Assembly (NCBI RefSeq): GCF_000372725.1
Contig: NW_005202428.1
Coordinates: forward strand, 977,331 to 1,041,330
Length of the DNA: 64,000 nucleotides
Direction of reading: 5' to 3'
Source: Emiliania huxleyi CCMP1516
Taxonomy: Eukaryota; Haptophyta; Isochrysidales; Noelaerhabdaceae
The notes under the pieces are model-generated. The model was not told where the DNA came from. It made no database searches and saw only the letters and a list, made by a program, of their open reading frames with translations. How positions within the stretch are numbered: the first letter of the stretch is position 1; the number at the start of each line of letters is the position of its first letter. This document shows, piece by piece, positions 21,901 through 30,966 of this stretch. A program made the position numbers and the translations under genes.

Positions 21901-24314
21901 GCTGTATCTCGGCTATATCTCGGCTGCATCTCGATCTCAGGTTGCGCGGGTGGTCGAGTCGCTTGTTCGCCGCATCGAGCGGCGGGCGGCGAGCGAAGCG
22001 GCGCGGGAGAGGCGTGAGGCGGCGCGCGAGCGAGAGAGGGAGGCGAAGGAGGCCGCCAGGCGCGCCGCCAAAGCCGCGCGGCCGGTGCGAGCGAGCCTCC
22101 GGCCGCGGCCGGATGGCGCCGTCTCGCTCCGCCTGTTCGTGCGCGCGGGGACGAGGTGGCGCGCGGCTAAGGCGCGCCCACGTGCGGTGCCGCTCGCCGC
22201 TGCCGCTGCCGCCGGTGGCGTGGCTGGCGATGTCAGCAACAGCGACGGCGACGCCACCGACGACGGCAGTGCCGGCGCCACCGACGGCGGCGGCGGCGAC
22301 AGCGCCACCGACGGCGACGTCGAGAGCGGCGGCGACAGCGGCGACGAGAGCGACGCGGCTTTCTGCGAGGTCTGCGGCCGTGTAGACGACGAGGGCGCGA
22401 TGCTGCTCTGTGGCGACGGCGCGGGCCACGGCTGCGACCGCGGTTTCCACTCTAAGATGCGGAATCCTGTTTCCCATATTCAGCTAGACACGTGTTCGTC
22501 TGTATTCGGCTGCATTCGGCTGCATTCGTCTGTATTCGTCTGTATTCGTGGCCCGCGTATTCACACGGCTCTCACGCTGTACGGCACACTGTTCACGCTG
22601 ACTCTGGTGTCTTCATGCCGCAGGCTTCCACCTCTACTGCCTGCGCCCGGCGCTGTCCGCGCCACCCGACGAGGACTGGTACTGCAACGAGTGCGAGCAG
22701 GCGGGCGAGGCGGCGGCGGGGGCGGCCGCCAAGGAGCGCGTGGCGGGGTCGGCGAGGCGGCAGCGCGAGGCGGTGCAGCGGCTGCGGCGACGCCTCTCTG
22801 CGGGTGAGCACGAGTCGGCGGAGCTGCCGGCGGGCAACATGCGGCCGTTGCTGGAGCTGCAGCGGGAAGGCTCGCTCTCGGCCGAGGAGGCGCTGGCGGC
22901 GGCAGAGGCGGAGGGACTCGCCCTCGTGCGCGGCGAGGCGGCGAGTGGATTCCGGTGCGTCTACCCGCAGTACTCGGCGCTGGGCCAGGTTCGCTGCGCG
23001 CCGCGCCTCGAGGTTCACAGACCTTGTTCACGCGTGCCGCCGGTGAGGAGAGGCCCGTTGTGCTCACGTCCACAGGTGCGCTGCTGGGAGGTGCGCGTCA
23101 AGGTCTTTGGCGCGCAACGCATCCTGGCATACACGCGCACCCGTGAGCACGCGGCCCTTGTCTTTGCGCGCTACGTCGGGAGGGCCACGTGCGCGCGCGA
23201 GGTGGAGCTCGAGCAGCGGCAGCAGCGTGGCATTGAGGCGCCGCCGCCGAGCCGCGAGGAGGTGGAGGCGACCGCGCGCGCCGAAGGCCTCGAGCTGGTC
23301 GCGTCGGGCACGCAAGCGGCGCTGGTGCACCCCGGCAAGCTCGTCAAAACCGCGTTCGGCGGCTCGGGTGGGAGGCCGGGCACATCGCAGACGGGGTATG
23401 TCAACGTCAAGCGTAAGTCCGCAGACGGCGACGACTTCTTCGCTGGTTGCTTCCGAGGCCGTTTGCTGCAACGGTGGCGCACCGCGGCTGAGGCGGCGCT
23501 TGACCTGGCGCGGACCCGGGCGGCGGCAGAGAAGGAGGAGGAGGAGGAGGAGGGGGAGGGGGAGGGGGAGGGGGAGGGGGAGGGAGAGTGGGGGGAGGTG
23601 ATGGAGGTGGCGGAGGATGACAAGGAGACGGTGGAGGGGGGGGAGAAGGGGGGGGAGGCGGCGGCAGAGGGGAGTGGCGCGGTGGAGAAGGGGGAGGCGG
23701 GTGGTGGGGCGGGGGCGGGGCTCGCAGAGGGCGCCTCGCATCGTGAGCGCCCCGCGCATCCCCCGGGCAAGTTCGAGCCAATCGCGAAGCGGCGGCGGGG
23801 CTTGCTCGCCGCCGATGCCGCCGGGGCAGAGGACGCGGCGCTCGCTTGGGACGTTTGGTACGCTCGCGAGGAGCGCTCGCCGCGGCCCAAGCGGTCGCGC
23901 GTCGGGGCGTCGTCCGACGTCGAGGGCGAGGAGGGGAACGCACCGCGGCCAACCCGCGCCGCGCCACAGCCCCCACCGCCGCCGCAGCCCCCACCGCCGC
24001 CGCGTGACCGGTCTCGGACGGGGGCCGAGGCCCGCCACGCCGCCGCTATGGCGCGGCTCGCCGAGGCAGCCGCTCGGGGCAGGGAAGGCGGAGGCGGAGG
24101 CGGAGGAGGCGGCGGCGGCGGGCGCGGAGGCGCAGGTGGAGGCGGCCGCGCCGCCGATGCGTCGCGAGCCGTGCAGGAGCTCGACGAGGAGGGGTTGCCG
24201 CTGCGCGACAAGAACGGGCTGCTCCTCTCCGAGTATGAGCGGCAGCGCCTGGCCACCATCCGAGAGAATCAGCGCTTCATGGCGCAGCTGGACCGGGAGA
24301 TGAACGGGCTGTGA
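18915..24314 (+). CDS. chromodomain-AP2-AP2-SANT-PHD chromatin protein, 1686 aa
   Basis: Exons 18915-21869, 21941-22442, 22624-22988 and 23076-24314. After a Cys/His start (CCARTDGCVLAAGHRGACH) comes a chromodomain at about 33-85 (VDYVVEAIRDER, YLVKWKGWPEEDCTWE). Two AP2-type DNA-binding domains follow near 340-395 and 522-577 (GYKGVRKS, GRFEAQKRVDGRQVFLGTF), separated by repeats of EGSGGPAAQ. A Cys-x2-Cys motif (YRCRVCGQPKKGHVC, about 760), a Myb/SANT domain (PWTPWSSEEEKQLQRLV, about 895-945), a basic coiled coil and a PHD finger split by intron 2 (CEVCGRVDDEGAMLLC, then FHLYCLRP ... WYCNEC) come next. A degenerate AP2-like block (TGYVNVKRKSADGDDFF) and a conserved-looking C-terminus (LSEYERQRLATIRENQRF) close it. 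It should bind methylated histone tails and DNA in the nucleus (inference). The exact domain set is not one I know. Confidence 0.88.
19730..20700 (+). repeat. in-frame tandem duplication with a 27-bp repeat array
   Basis: A segment of roughly 400 bp holding one AP2 domain and its linker is present twice (about 19735-20130 and 20320-20695). Between them a 27-bp unit encoding EGSGGPAAQ occurs about seven times (20150-20335), and twice before the first AP2 domain. All copies keep the reading frame. Confidence 0.85.
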
Positions 24315-24357
24315 TGCCGGCCGGCCGCATTGTCGTTGTGTGTCGGTCCCGTTCAAG

Positions 24358-24363
24358 AATAAA
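24358..24363 (+). terminator. polyadenylation signal candidate
   Basis: AATAAA lies 44 bp after the stop codon of the chromodomain gene, the right place for a canonical 3'-end signal. Confidence 0.5.
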
Positions 24364-24608
24364 CAACTCTTACCCGATGTGCGAGGCGGCGCGCAACGTG
24401 GATCTCTAAGAACGAACGTTAACGCTCCAGAAAAGTCTACCATACAGTATGCACAGACAACGTACGGCCGTCACGGCGTACTGCGGCTCAGATGTGAGCG
24501 GGAGAAGACCCAGAAGCAGAACCTTTTCCCGGGGTTCCCCGGCGAGCGGCGTGTGGTTCCATCTGCGGCGACACCGGCACCGCAGTCCTCGGCTCGCTCC
24601 TCGCGCGG

Positions 24609-26285
24609 CTACCCATCCAGAATCACCTCCGACAGGCTCTGTGCGAGATTGGCCGCGAGGTGGGAGGAGTTGGTGAGCGGCGCGTAGACCTCCAGGCTCG
24701 CCTGCAGCACTGTCGGCCTTGTGTCGTCGGCAAGGAAGGCGACCTCGTCGCCGTTGCTGGCGGAGCGGTAGATGAGCATGTCGCGGTACTCGCACGAGAG
24801 TGCGGCGCTGCTTGAGCAAGCGAGCACGAAGTCGGATGGCACGCGCCGCTCAAGCGTCTGCAGCACGATCTGGCCGTCGACGTAGTAGTTGGTGCTCGCG
24901 TTCGCGTAGTAGTGGGAGACCGCCACGTAGTGCCAGTCGCCGTCGGTGAGGCTCGGCCCTGCGGCAGCGACAATGCCACTCCGCTCGTCTGTGGTGGACA
25001 ATTGACCCGACGCGTCGATGCCGATCTTCAGATCGGACGGCGGGGCGACCGGAAGCGGATGTGGCGCCGACACGGCCGCCCGCGCCGATTGCGGGGCGAC
25101 CGGTGCTTGTGAGACCGAAGCGACGCTGGCGCCAATGCAGTCGGTGGAGCACCGAAACGCAAAGGCGAATGTGAACGAGTGCATCGGTTGGTCCGCAGGC
25201 ACCGTGAAGGCCACGCGGCGCTCCGATCCCTCGCTCACGAAGCCCGTGCTGCCCGACGCATCCTGGCGCGCGACGCGAGACGGCTTTCCCGCGTTGATGG
25301 CATCAAACAGCGACGGTACGATGGCGAGCCACATCTCGGTCGAGCCGGCGTCGTTGGGATGGCCGCCGTCGGCAAAGAAGCCTTCCACAATGCGACCGTG
25401 GCCGTCGTCGAGCGCGCCGAGGTAGTTGACGCCCGGCGGCTGGCCGAGCGCCTCCGACGTCTGCGTCAGCACGTTCATCTCGCGGATCAGCGCGTACTCA
25501 TCCGCTGTGTACTCCTTGTACGCTGCGGCCGCGGCAGCGGCAAAGCCGACCGCCAGCCCCACCCCGATCCCGACGCCGATCCCGGAGGCCGCGGCGGCGC
25601 CCCGGGGGCGGCGGAGGCCCTGCCGCCGCAGGACAAGCCACATGAAGAACGCGATGACCACCGCCGTGAGGAGGCCAACGCCGCCGCCCATGGCAATGCC
25701 TGTGACCTCTCCGCCGCCGCCGGAAGAGCGCGGGTAGCAGCTTCCGATGACTGGATAGCCTCCGGCTGTTCGCGTGCGGTCGGCGAGCTGGACCAGCCCG
25801 TCGTGGTACGCATCGAAAACCTCGCGCGTGACCTCCGACGCGCCCATGCGCTTGGCCTCGTTCGACAGCGAGAGGCCGAAGAGCACGTAGCGGGCGCGCG
25901 AGGAGAGGACTTGACAGAAGCGCCTGAGCAGCTTCGCCGTCGAGTCACCATTATTGGCGTTGTTGAAGACGGAGCGGCCGCTGTGCTCGCGCTGCCACAC
26001 GCGTAGGCGGCTCTGGTAGCAGCCACCGAGGTCCGCCTCCTGGCTGCTCAACGAGGAGCGTGCCCGGCCGGAGCAGTTGCCGCTGCACATGAAGCCATTC
26101 GAGACGCTTGAGCCAAAGACAGCGATGGTGTTCTCGTCGAGCGGCCCCGTATAATCTTCGCATGAGGAGGATGGGCGCAGGAAGACGCCAAGAGGCACGG
26201 CGATTCCGACGGCTAGCAGCGCGACGCACACGAGAGCGACGGCCACTCGGCCGCGCTTTCTGATGGGCTCCTTGTCGGACCGCAT
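24609..26285 (-). CDS. type II membrane SGNH/GDSL hydrolase with a LamG-like C-terminus
   Basis: From MRSDKEPIRKRGR (26285) the product has 558 aa; an in-frame ATG at 26405 adds 40. A basic start and a signal anchor (VALVCVALLAVGIAVPLGVF) are followed by the SGNH block I variant IAVFGSSVSNGF, NNANNGDST and the block V DxxH motif FADGGHPNDAGS, so the Ser-Asp-His set is present. The C-terminal third looks like a concanavalin/LamG fold (MHSFTFAFAFRC, DGDWHYVAVSHYYANAS, YYVDGQIVL). Between CYPRSS and YTADEYALIREMNVL lies a Gly/Ala-rich hydrophobic insert of about 65 codons (MGGGVGLLTAVVIAFFMWLV) that is unusual for the family and may be an unspliced in-frame intron. An extracytoplasmic esterase acting on glycans is inferred. 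Confidence 0.75.
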   Translation of the reverse strand: MRSDKEPIRKRGRVAVALVCVALLAVGIAVPLGVFLRPSSSCEDYTGPLDENTIAVFGSSVSNGFMCSGNCSGRARSSLSSQEADLGGCYQSRLRVWQREHSGRSVFNNANNGDSTAKLLRRFCQVLSSRARYVLFGLSLSNEAKRMGASEVTREVFDAYHDGLVQLADRTRTAGGYPVIGSCYPRSSGGGGEVTGIAMGGGVGLLTAVVIAFFMWLVLRRQGLRRPRGAAAASGIGVGIGVGLAVGFAAAAAAAYKEYTADEYALIREMNVLTQTSEALGQPPGVNYLGALDDGHGRIVEGFFADGGHPNDAGSTEMWLAIVPSLFDAINAGKPSRVARQDASGSTGFVSEGSERRVAFTVPADQPMHSFTFAFAFRCSTDCIGASVASVSQAPVAPQSARAAVSAPHPLPVAPPSDLKIGIDASGQLSTTDERSGIVAAAGPSLTDGDWHYVAVSHYYANASTNYYVDGQIVLQTLERRVPSDFVLACSSSAALSCEYRDMLIYRSASNGDEVAFLADDTRPTVLQASLEVYAPLTNSSHLAANLAQSLSEVILDG

Positions 26286-26413
26286 CCGTCGAGCTGGGCG
26301 CGACTCGATTCTGACCAGGCATGGCCGAGGACGCACGAGTTCGACCTCACTGAATTTTGCCCGGTGAGGGTAACCCGAGGACCATTGTTTCTTGCACACA
26401 ATCATAATTGACT

Positions 26414-26414
<1 letters not shown>

Positions 26415-26506
<92 letters not shown>

Positions 26507-26515
26507 TCTCTCTCC

Positions 26516-26549
<34 letters not shown>

Positions 26550-26562
26550 AGCACCTCTGCCG
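26415..26562. repeat. CT microsatellite upstream of the SGNH gene
   Basis: About 70 CT units, ending 10 bp before the most upstream start codon of the divergently read SGNH gene; it may sit in its promoter or 5' UTR. Confidence 0.9.
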
Positions 26563-27176
26563 CGCGCCCGCTCGGCTCACTGCCAGCTCCTGCGAGGCAC
26601 CTCGCTCGCTGCGCGTGCGCCGGCCGAGCTCGTGTAGCGCGCAGCTCAGCAGCTCAGGCGCGAGCCGCACCGGCTGCGCCTGCGCGTGCGCCACGATGTG
26701 ATGCATCCTGTAGGAGGCGTCGCGCGAGTCTAGTTGCCACCGCCCACCGGCCGCGGCGGGAGCCGGGAGGCCCCGGCACTGCCCAAAAAACACTGGAGAA
26801 TGCGAATGGAAAACCTCCACAGGCAACTTCAAGTCTTCAACACCTGCCAGACTGGTTTGTGCCCCAACTCGCCACAGGCTGGGAATGGGTCGGCCGCCCC
26901 CGCGCCGCCGCCCGCGGGCCCCCCGGGCCCGCACCCCATCAAAAGGCCCATACGGACGGGGCTTTATCTCCGGCCTGCCGGCGGTGCGCGCGGCGCGTCC
27001 TCCCCGCACGCCGACGCCGGAACGCGCCGCCCAACCGGCAACGACTAAGTTCCTTGCAACCTCATCAAATAATCATCTCACGGGGACCTACCAACTCACC
27101 TCTCCACCGCTGGCACTGCATGCGGAAACTAGCGCACGGTTTGCAATGATCACGCTCCTGAACATCACGATGCGGC
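26563..27176. other. intergenic, no gene seen
   Basis: GC-rich sequence with open frames on both strands. None shows splice support or protein-like composition. Confidence 0.35.
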
Positions 27177-27440
27177 TCAAGCTCCCTTGCGCTCAAGCTC
27201 GCGGGCCTTCAGCGCGGCGCGGAGGCCTGGAATGCCCTCGGCTTGCAGGATTCGGTGGAGATCCTCCAGCTCAGCGACCTCCTCGGACGCCTTGCGTCCG
27301 AGCGGCGAGACGAGGTTGAGGGGAGGCAGGTCAGCCTCCGTGATGCACCGGGCGAGATCGGAGGATAAGTCGATGATTTTCTGCGACCAGTCCTCCTTCC
27401 TCTCGAGCGCGCGCCGCTCGGCGGGCGAGACTGTGGCCAT
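27177..27440 (-). CDS. 87-aa helical protein, unrecognised
   Basis: MATVSPAERRALERKEDWSQ begins a compact, uninterrupted frame with balanced charge and heptad-like spacing (KIIDLSSDLARCITEADLPP, ASEEVAELEDLHRILQAEG). Composition is unlike the random GC-rich frames nearby, with many Glu, Leu, Lys and Ile. No signal peptide or membrane span. It could be a small cytosolic coiled-coil protein. Confidence 0.55.
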   Translation of the reverse strand: MATVSPAERRALERKEDWSQKIIDLSSDLARCITEADLPPLNLVSPLGRKASEEVAELEDLHRILQAEGIPGLRAALKARELERKGA

Positions 27441-27517
27441 CGAGCTTTTGCAAATCTGGCCGAAACACCGTAAAAGAAATTATCAAGTCACTCGGGCTTG
27501 CTCATCCCAAAACTGAC

Positions 27518-28420
27518 TCCCTAGGGTGGGCGACGGATAGCGCACCACACACCTCTCCTTAAAATCCCTGTGTGGTGGCGGCGTGCCGTCCTCCCCATCC
27601 CTCCCTTGGGTTGTCTGTTTTCTTTCTTTCTTTATCCCAAAACTGTCACTCCCCTCTCTCCCGGCCGGGGTGGGGCGCGCGCGGGGGCGGCGGGTGTGCG
27701 GCGAGTGTGCGGGATGTCTGTGGGCCCGAGAGCGATATGCCATGTCCGCCTTGCGTTGTTTCATTACACCGAAGGCTAAGCTCAAAAGAAATTACAGGCG
27801 CAAACTCTCGCACACGCACGATTCACAAGAGAGATAGGAAGAGGCAGACTCCCTAGGGTGGGCGACGGCTAGCGCACCACACACCTCTCCTTAAAATCCC
27901 TGTGTGGTGGCGGCGTGCCGTCCTCCCATCCCTCCCTTGGGTTGTCTGTTTTCTAGTCTGTTTTCTTTCTTTCTTTCTGCACGATTCACACAACAGGCAA
28001 AGCGCGGACGACGGCTTCTAATAGAAGCCGTCCTCACAGTAAAAGAATTTCAACAAAACTCCCTCGCTCTAGCCCGTAGCCCGATGCCGATCATCCGGCC
28101 CGCTGGATGCGCTTCTCAGCTCACCGGCCCTGGATGTGAGGTTGCCGACTGCACTCCAAGTGCTCCAAGTGCACAACACTGGGCACGGCAGGCGGCGGCG
28201 GCGTCGCAGAACGAGGCAGAGGAGAGCGACGCGACAGAGGAAGAAGCGACAAGGGAGAGCACGACGAGAAGGGGGAGACCGCGAGGTGGCATGAAGGTTG
28301 CAGCGAGAATCGGCGAGAGACTGCGAAGAGAGATAGGAAGAGGCGGACGCCCAAGGGCGGGCGACGGCTAGCGCACCACACCCCTCTCCTTAAAATCCCT
28401 GTGTGGTGGCGGCGTGCCAC
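27518..28420 (+). repeat. cluster of R2 tails with R1 and an AT-hook ORF remnant
   Basis: Three R2 tails (near 27550-27640, 27880-27980 and 28383-28420) surround one R1 copy (28066-28174). A 3' remnant of the AT-hook repeat ORF (28190-28371) includes EESDATEEEATRESTTRRG and the AT-hook RGRPRGG. The tail GACTCCCTAGGGTGGGCGAC is shared by the first two copies, so a local duplication is likely. Confidence 0.75.
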
Positions 28421-28501
28421 CCGGGAGGAGATTTCTAGGCAAATAAAACACCGCGTCTGAGCAGGCGCTCGCCGTGCACGGTCACCGAGCCACCTAATCT
28501 G

Positions 28502-28885
28502 ATGCTCTGTCTCCACACCCTCGCCCACCTCGCCTTTACGCCTCCGCTGCTGACACCCCGCGCCGGCTCGCTGCGGGCCCCAGCCGTCCGCCTCGATGAA
28601 GACGACAGCGATCTCCGCGCTGCGTTTGCGCGGCGCGTGTCTGCGGATTCCGGCGACGAAGAGCTGGCCTGGTGGGACTCTGGTGACGTGCAGGTGATTG
28701 GCGGAGTGGCTGTGCTCGTGGCTGCGTTTTCTCTGTGGAGCGGCTCGCTCGGCGGTGGCGACGCCGACCGGCAGAGGGCTGCCGACACGGCCCAGAGCAA
28801 CCCGGCACTCGCACGCTGCGTCGACCGGGCCTTCTCACGCCGCGAAGTCCGTGACTGCACCTCACGCTACGGCGGTGCGGGATGA
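28502..28885 (+). CDS. 127-aa probable plastid or secretory membrane protein
   Basis: MLCLHTLAHLAFTPPLLTPR resembles a signal plus transit start. An acidic stretch (DEDDSDLRAAFARRVSADSG) precedes a single membrane helix (VQVIGGVAVLVAAFSLW). The end is hydrophilic with two cysteines (ARCVDRAFSRREVRDC). It is intronless and sits between repeat clusters. Family not recognised. Confidence 0.5.
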   Translation: MLCLHTLAHLAFTPPLLTPRAGSLRAPAVRLDEDDSDLRAAFARRVSADSGDEELAWWDSGDVQVIGGVAVLVAAFSLWSGSLGGGDADRQRAADTAQSNPALARCVDRAFSRREVRDCTSRYGGAG

Positions 28886-29008
28886 TTGATATGTGTACTA
28901 GTAGAGGGCCAGTCAAGAGGGTACGAATACCTTTGCAGTGACCTTTTCGGTGTGTTTTCGTTCCAAGCCGTTTTGAATAACTTAACATAGCTCCAAGTGC
29001 TCCAAGTG

Positions 29009-30757
29009 CTACACGCCACTCCTCGACTTCTCGATGTCCGCCGAGACCCGCGTTTTCCTTTTCGTCTCGTCGCCACCGCGGGCAGGCTTTGGCGGGGCTG
29101 AAGGCGGAGGCGTGGCGATAGTTTCGAGAGCCGCAACCTTGGGCGAGGCACGCTTCGCAGGGAAGCGCCGGTCCACCCACCCGTGCACCCTGCGTCGGAC
29201 GGGGTCGTCGACGAACCCCTTAATGACAGCGGCGACCAAGTAGATGGTGAGTAGAGCCGCCATGGAGGCGCCCGGCGTGTACGCTTCATAGTCGCTCGGG
29301 ATGCCCTCGTCTGCCATCAGCGCATCGGTCGCAGCATGCAGAATCGTAAAGAATGACAGCACAAAGCCATTGTGCGAGAGGTAAACCTGGAAGCCGAGGT
29401 CGCCGATGGCGGAGAGGGCCGGGTGACGGCACGCGTGGGCGATGCCGCCGCCGGCAGCGCACGAGGTCCAGAGAAACAGGGAGAAGAAGGGGCCGGCGGC
29501 GCTGATCCAGAAGACCTCATACCTGCTACCTTCCTCCTCGTACCTCGCCCATTGCTCGAAGCCAGGCCAGCGCCCTTCCGGAGGCACGAACGCAAGAGCC
29601 ACGGTAGCGACGATGGCCAAAGCGAGCAAGTCGCCAGCGACTGCAATCTTGAGCTTGTGTCTCTTGACGAAGCCTGCGTCGCCTGTCTGCGCGAGGAGCT
29701 CCGCTGCGGTCATGCCAAGGACGAAATCGGCGAGCCTGATGGGCGGGAATTTGTACAGGAAGTCATAGGCGTGGTGGCTGACCACCGGCCCCTCGATGAT
29801 CACGTAGAGCGCGCAAGGGGCGACGGTGACGATGGACGCGAGGAGGAAGAGGAGAAAAGCGCGACGACCACTCCCGCTCTTCTTTAGAAAGTGCTGAATG
29901 GGTGGGAAGAGCACCCACGCAAAGGCAAGCGTCGACATCGTCCACGCGGAGCCGTTCGGCACGGTGCATTCGAGCGGATACCACGACTGCAGCAGGAAGA
30001 CGCTCAGGACCACGGACACGATCGCTCCCGGTTGCTCAAGCGCCCACTTCTGGCTTATAATGATGACAATTAGAATGAGAGAGTAGGTGAGGTAGTACGC
30101 TCCTATGATGCCACCGAATCGCTTGAAATTGTAGCGCGCGACCTGGCTCCAAACAATCTGGTGCCCGTCGTAATACTTGACCTTCCGATACGCATGGTGG
30201 GTGATGAAGCCCGAAAGAACGATGAAAAACTGGACGGGCACAATGGCACGGCCAAGTATGAGCGTGAAAAGGCCCTCCTGGGGAGTCTCAGTCGGTGTCG
30301 GCCTCCACGAACTGGTCATGTGGTCGACCACGATCCAGTATGACAGCAGTGCGCGAAGGCCAGAGATGTGGGTTGTGGCGGTACCCTTTTTCGGCTCAGG
30401 CTTGTTTGAAGCATTCTTCTCTTCAGGGGCGCTTGGAGCCGGCACACCGTCTTTGCGTATGGGTTGCGGTGAGCCCGCCTCTGAGGCGGCCGGTGTTCCG
30501 AGAGGAGTGTCGAGCGGGAACTCCCAAAAGGAGTCCCACTCCCGCTTCCTGATGGCGGTTCGGACCTCCACCCATTTGCTCCGACTCTCGGATAAATGGA
30601 CGCTGCCGGAATGAAGGTCAGCATCAGCGCTTGTGTCGGGGAGGTTCTCCAAACGGACGCTGCCGGAATGAAGATCCTCGGCGCTGGTGTCAGGGAGGTT
30701 CTCCAAACGGACGCTGCCGGAATGAAGATCCTCGGCGCTGGTGGGAAGGGTCTCCAT
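29009..30757 (-). CDS. acyltransferase-3 family membrane O-acyltransferase
   Basis: Intronless, 582 aa. The first about 55 residues hold a motif (ENLPDTSAEDLHSGSVRL) three times in tandem. The membrane part begins GLRALLSYWIVVDH, the family's Arg/His start, then LFTLILGRAIVPVQFFIVLSGF and about ten helices (YYLTYSLILIVIIIS, FLLFLLASIVTVAPCALYVI, YLSHNGFVLSFFTI). Known role of family 3: transfer of acetyl or other acyl groups to sugars and lipids across a membrane. The basic Ser-rich tail is cytosolic. The R1-like CTCCAAGTGCTCCAAGTGCT abuts the stop codon. It is divergent from the sulfotransferase, with 209 bp between the two starts. Confidence 0.9.
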   Translation of the reverse strand: METLPTSAEDLHSGSVRLENLPDTSAEDLHSGSVRLENLPDTSADADLHSGSVHLSESRSKWVEVRTAIRKREWDSFWEFPLDTPLGTPAASEAGSPQPIRKDGVPAPSAPEEKNASNKPEPKKGTATTHISGLRALLSYWIVVDHMTSSWRPTPTETPQEGLFTLILGRAIVPVQFFIVLSGFITHHAYRKVKYYDGHQIVWSQVARYNFKRFGGIIGAYYLTYSLILIVIIISQKWALEQPGAIVSVVLSVFLLQSWYPLECTVPNGSAWTMSTLAFAWVLFPPIQHFLKKSGSGRRAFLLFLLASIVTVAPCALYVIIEGPVVSHHAYDFLYKFPPIRLADFVLGMTAAELLAQTGDAGFVKRHKLKIAVAGDLLALAIVATVALAFVPPEGRWPGFEQWARYEEEGSRYEVFWISAAGPFFSLFLWTSCAAGGGIAHACRHPALSAIGDLGFQVYLSHNGFVLSFFTILHAATDALMADEGIPSDYEAYTPGASMAALLTIYLVAAVIKGFVDDPVRRRVHGWVDRRFPAKRASPKVAALETIATPPPSAPPKPARGGDETKRKTRVSADIEKSRSGV

Positions 30758-30966
30758 GATATACTGTTCCTATCCGACCGGGGCGCACGTCCCTTCATCA
30801 ATGAACTCAATAAAAATAAAAAATGAGAAGCGGGAGAGCCTGGCGCCCAAAGCGCCCGCCGAGACGGAACACACGTCGGATATCCCGGGGCCGTGGGGGA
30901 CTCGCGCCCGACGGGTGGGGCGCCAATCGCCCATGACGACCGAGTCGAGCTGAGCAACACACGGCG
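30758..30966. promoter_or_regulatory. divergent promoter region of acyltransferase and sulfotransferase
   Basis: The 209 bp between the two oppositely read start codons must hold both promoters and 5' UTRs. An AT-rich patch (AATAAAAATAAAAAATGAG) lies at about 30809-30828. No defined box could be assigned. Confidence 0.4.

Noticed and set aside
20484-21929. 481-codon minus-strand ORF
   Set aside because: Antisense shadow of the chromatin gene; Arg/Ala-rich, as expected opposite GC-rich coding DNA.
29372-29887. 171-codon plus-strand ORF and others inside the acyltransferase
   Set aside because: Antisense shadows of a well-supported membrane protein.
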